Source: Variovorax beijingensis (GTDB taxonomy: Bacteria; Pseudomonadota; Gammaproteobacteria; Burkholderiales; Burkholderiaceae_C). Taken from it: 64,000 bases of DNA. Made by a program: the position numbers and the translations under genes. Positions 62,446 through 64,000 of the stretch are shown here, in pieces. The notes below the pieces were generated by a model, which had not been told where the DNA came from, ran no database searches, and saw only the letters and a program-made list of their open reading frames with translations. The DNA is taken from NCBI RefSeq assembly GCF_003951285.1, contig NZ_RXFQ01000005.1:242501-306500 (forward strand). Reading direction: 5' to 3'. Positions within the stretch are counted from its first letter, which is position 1. Each line of letters starts with the position of its first letter.

Positions 62446-63078
62446 TCAGAGCCCCTCGGCAAGCTCCATGGCCCGGCGCCTGGCCTCGGCCCTGGCGCCG
62501 GCATCGACCTCCGGCCCCGTCAGCGTCTTCTCGACCACCACGGAGCGCACCTCGCGCACGCCGACGAAGCGCAGCCAGGTCTCGATGTAGGGCAGCTGGA
62601 AGTCGAGCGCGTGCGCGGAGCCGTCCTTGCCCAAGGGGTAGTCCAGGCCCCTCGCGCACACCACCGTCGCGCGCCGCGTCTGCAGCATGCCCGACAGGCC
62701 CGAGGCGTCGAAGCGGAACAGCACGTCCTTGTGCGACACCAAGTCGATCAGGTGCTTCAGCTTGTAGGGAATGCCGAAGTTCCACAGCGGCATCGCCAGC
62801 ACGATGTGGTCCGCGGCGTGGAAAGGCGCGGCAATGCGCCGGACCTCGTCCCAGGCCACTTGCTGGGCATCGGTCAGCGGCACGCCGTTGATGCCGGCGT
62901 ACTTGGCGTCGAGCATGTCCTGCGACAGCTCCGGCAGCTGCATCGTCCAGGGGTTCAGCGTGGTGACATGGCAGGCCGGGTGGATGCGCCTCACTTCGTC
63001 GATGAAGGCGCCGGCCACTTCGATGCTGGCGGAACGCGTCTTCCTGGGCGAGGTCTCGATGTAAAGCAGTTCTTTCAT
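62446..63078 (-). CDS. azoR: FMN-dependent NADH-azoreductase
   Basis: A 210-residue flavodoxin-fold enzyme with AzoR motifs: ETSPRKTRSASIEVAGAFID (FMN phosphate loop), APMPLWNFGIPYKLKHLID-like MPLWNFGIPYKLKHLIDLV, and the late VVCARG region. It reduces quinones or azo compounds using NADH. It is divergent from the LysR regulator, which probably controls it. ATG at 63078 is the start of the family domain; an earlier in-frame Met adds a Cys-rich leader. Confidence 0.88.
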   Translation of the reverse strand: MKELLYIETSPRKTRSASIEVAGAFIDEVRRIHPACHVTTLNPWTMQLPELSQDMLDAKYAGINGVPLTDAQQVAWDEVRRIAAPFHAADHIVLAMPLWNFGIPYKLKHLIDLVSHKDVLFRFDASGLSGMLQTRRATVVCARGLDYPLGKDGSAHALDFQLPYIETWLRFVGVREVRSVVVEKTLTGPEVDAGARAEARRRAMELAEGL

Positions 63079-63157
63079 GGCGCGCAGAGGGTGAGTGGTT
63101 CGGAACGCCGAGGCTAGGCAGCACGGACCCTGCACACAAGCAACATAATTTGCAGCC

Positions 63158-63180
63158 ATTCAGAACGAATTTCACTGAAA
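63158..63180. promoter_or_regulatory. Tandem dyads upstream of the LysR gene
   Basis: ATTC-AGAAC-GAAT (63158-63170) has 4-bp arms, and TTTCA-C-TGAAA (63170-63180) is a perfect 11-base dyad ending 3 bases before the LysR start codon. Together they fit a LysR-type T-N11-A binding region in the 105-base divergent gap with azoR. Confidence 0.45.
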
Positions 63181-63183
63181 CCC

Positions 63184-64000
63184 ATGCTCGACTCCCAACA
63201 GCTGCGCGCCTTCGTTTCGGTGGCCGACCATGGCAGCGTGACGCGCGCGGCCGATGCCATGCACCTGACGCAATCGGCCGTGAGCGCGCAGATCCGGCGG
63301 CTCGAAGAGCAGCTGGGCTGCCGCGTCTTCGACCGCACCACCCGCTCGCTGCAGCTCACGGCCCAGGGCAGCGTGCTGCTGAGCTATGCGAGGAGCATCC
63401 TCGAGCTGCAGCAGCAGGCGGTCTCGCGGCTTGCGGCGCCGCGCCATGCGCCGGCCACGCTGCGCCTCGGATGCTCGGAGGGGTTTCCCAGCGAATGGCT
63501 GTTCGCCGCGCTCGCGGGCTTTCGCCAGCGCAGGCCCGATGTGCATGTGGAAATCAGCTGCGGCATCAGCACGGTGCTGGCCAAGCAGGTGCGGCAGCGC
63601 TCGCTCGACCTGATGGTGGGCACGGTCTGCGACGCCGGCAGCGACACCGAAACGCTCTGGATGGAGCCGCTGGTGTGGACCTTTTCGGCAAAGGCGCTGC
63701 TCGACCCCGATGCGCCCGCCCCGCTCGCGTTCCTGTCGGAGCCCTGCCCGTTCCGCGAAGCCGCGCTCGCCTCGCTGGCCGGGCACGGCACGACGAACTG
63801 GCAGGTCGTGCTGACCGCGCAGGGCTCGGGCGCACTGGTGGCCGCGGCGGCCGCCGGCCTGGCGATCACCGTGCTGACGCCTTCGGGCATGCCGCCCCTG
63901 CTGCGCTCCATTCCGCCGGGCAGCTTCCTGCCGCCGCTGCCGCCTGCGCGCTTCGTGATCCAGCGCGCCGAAGGGAGCAGCGCGCCGGAGCCGCTGGCGG
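63184..64000 (+). CDS. LysR-family regulator (partial, runs off window)
   Basis: The reading frame is open from ATG at 63184 to the window end (272 codons) with no stop. The N-terminal HTH is QQLRAFVSVADHGSVTRAADAMHLTQSAVSAQIRRLEEQLGC, then the effector domain, which has reached ARFVIQRAEGSS near its end. Family length is about 290-310 residues, so perhaps 20-30 residues are missing. It is divergent from azoR and probably controls it. Confidence 0.9.
   Translation, partial: MLDSQQLRAFVSVADHGSVTRAADAMHLTQSAVSAQIRRLEEQLGCRVFDRTTRSLQLTAQGSVLLSYARSILELQQQAVSRLAAPRHAPATLRLGCSEGFPSEWLFAALAGFRQRRPDVHVEISCGISTVLAKQVRQRSLDLMVGTVCDAGSDTETLWMEPLVWTFSAKALLDPDAPAPLAFLSEPCPFREAALASLAGHGTTNWQVVLTAQGSGALVAAAAAGLAITVLTPSGMPPLLRSIPPGSFLPPLPPARFVIQRAEGSSAPEPLA

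Noticed and set aside
1..64000. CRISPR array, tRNA, rRNA, insertion sequence or prophage
   Set aside because: I saw no regularly spaced repeats, no tRNA-like or rRNA sequence, and no transposase, integrase or phage gene. A dedicated tRNA/rRNA scan was not possible here.

Overview
The window is a 64 kb stretch of GC-rich chromosome from a betaproteobacterium of the order Burkholderiales, most likely Variovorax or a close relative in Comamonadaceae. The evidence is the very high GC content, a DUF3567 gene, two Bug-type tripartite-tricarboxylate receptors without permeases, the pilT-pilU pair, the rsmI/yraN/diaA/dolP block, and short dispersed repeats of a Comamonadaceae type. No rRNA, tRNA, CRISPR array, insertion sequence or phage gene was seen. 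The chromosome reads as accessory metabolism and regulators mixed with some housekeeping genes. All genes look intact; only the last one (LysR) is cut by the window end.

Layout. 0-4 kb: Uup ABC-F ATPase and a phospholipase-D-type lipoprotein. 3.9-8.8 kb (minus strand): a copper-handling run of TraB/GumN-like protein, DUF2946 protein, TonB-dependent receptor and a DUF1775-PCu(A)C fusion. 8.8-10.5 kb: VOC protein and an exported MORN-type repeat protein. 10.5-15.4 kb: an aromatic-acid type catabolic cluster (flavoprotein hydroxylase, DUF2783, Bug receptor, LuxR regulator, fumarylacetoacetase-like hydrolase). 15.6-23.4 kb: mixed genes (DUF3108, DUF3567, AbrB-type membrane protein, ChaN lipoprotein, omega-amino acid transaminase, PurU, exported small protein, GDSL esterase). 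23.5-30.4 kb: a fatty/branched acid module, with a single-chain acyl-CoA carboxylase and an acyl-CoA ligase facing a TetR regulator and a solo ABC-type binding protein.

30.8-38.6 kb: a self-sufficient CYP102-type P450, then a lipid-inclusion cluster on the minus strand: WS/DGAT acyltransferase, two granule-type proteins, a TetR regulator and an alpha/beta hydrolase. Three of these proteins carry basic Ala/Lys/Pro tails like those of PhaF. 38.8-43.3 kb: S9 peptidase overlapping arginase, and a MarR-FUSC exporter pair. 43.4-50.4 kb: DUF2242 lipoprotein, P-loop kinase, glutamate dehydrogenase, DUF4148 protein, PutA and its divergent Lrp regulator. 50.4-57.4 kb: YggS, PilT, PilU, a beta-hydroxyacid dehydrogenase, and dolP-diaA-yraN facing rsmI. 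57.4-61.7 kb: IclR, Bug receptor, AMP-forming acyl-CoA synthetase and a citryl-CoA-lyase-like protein. 61.7-64 kb: glutathione S-transferase, azoreductase and LysR.

The most notable signals are: the granule cluster with histone-like tails, including a tail on the WS/DGAT itself; a three-copy dispersed element placed directly after stop codons, whose predicted stem shows a compensatory base change; a 25-bp inverted repeat upstream of the P450; and the ligase/citryl-CoA-lyase operon, which would make an AMP-forming two-step citrate-type cleavage route. Genes for proline, arginine and glutamate use (putA, rocF, gdhA) lie within 10 kb of each other.
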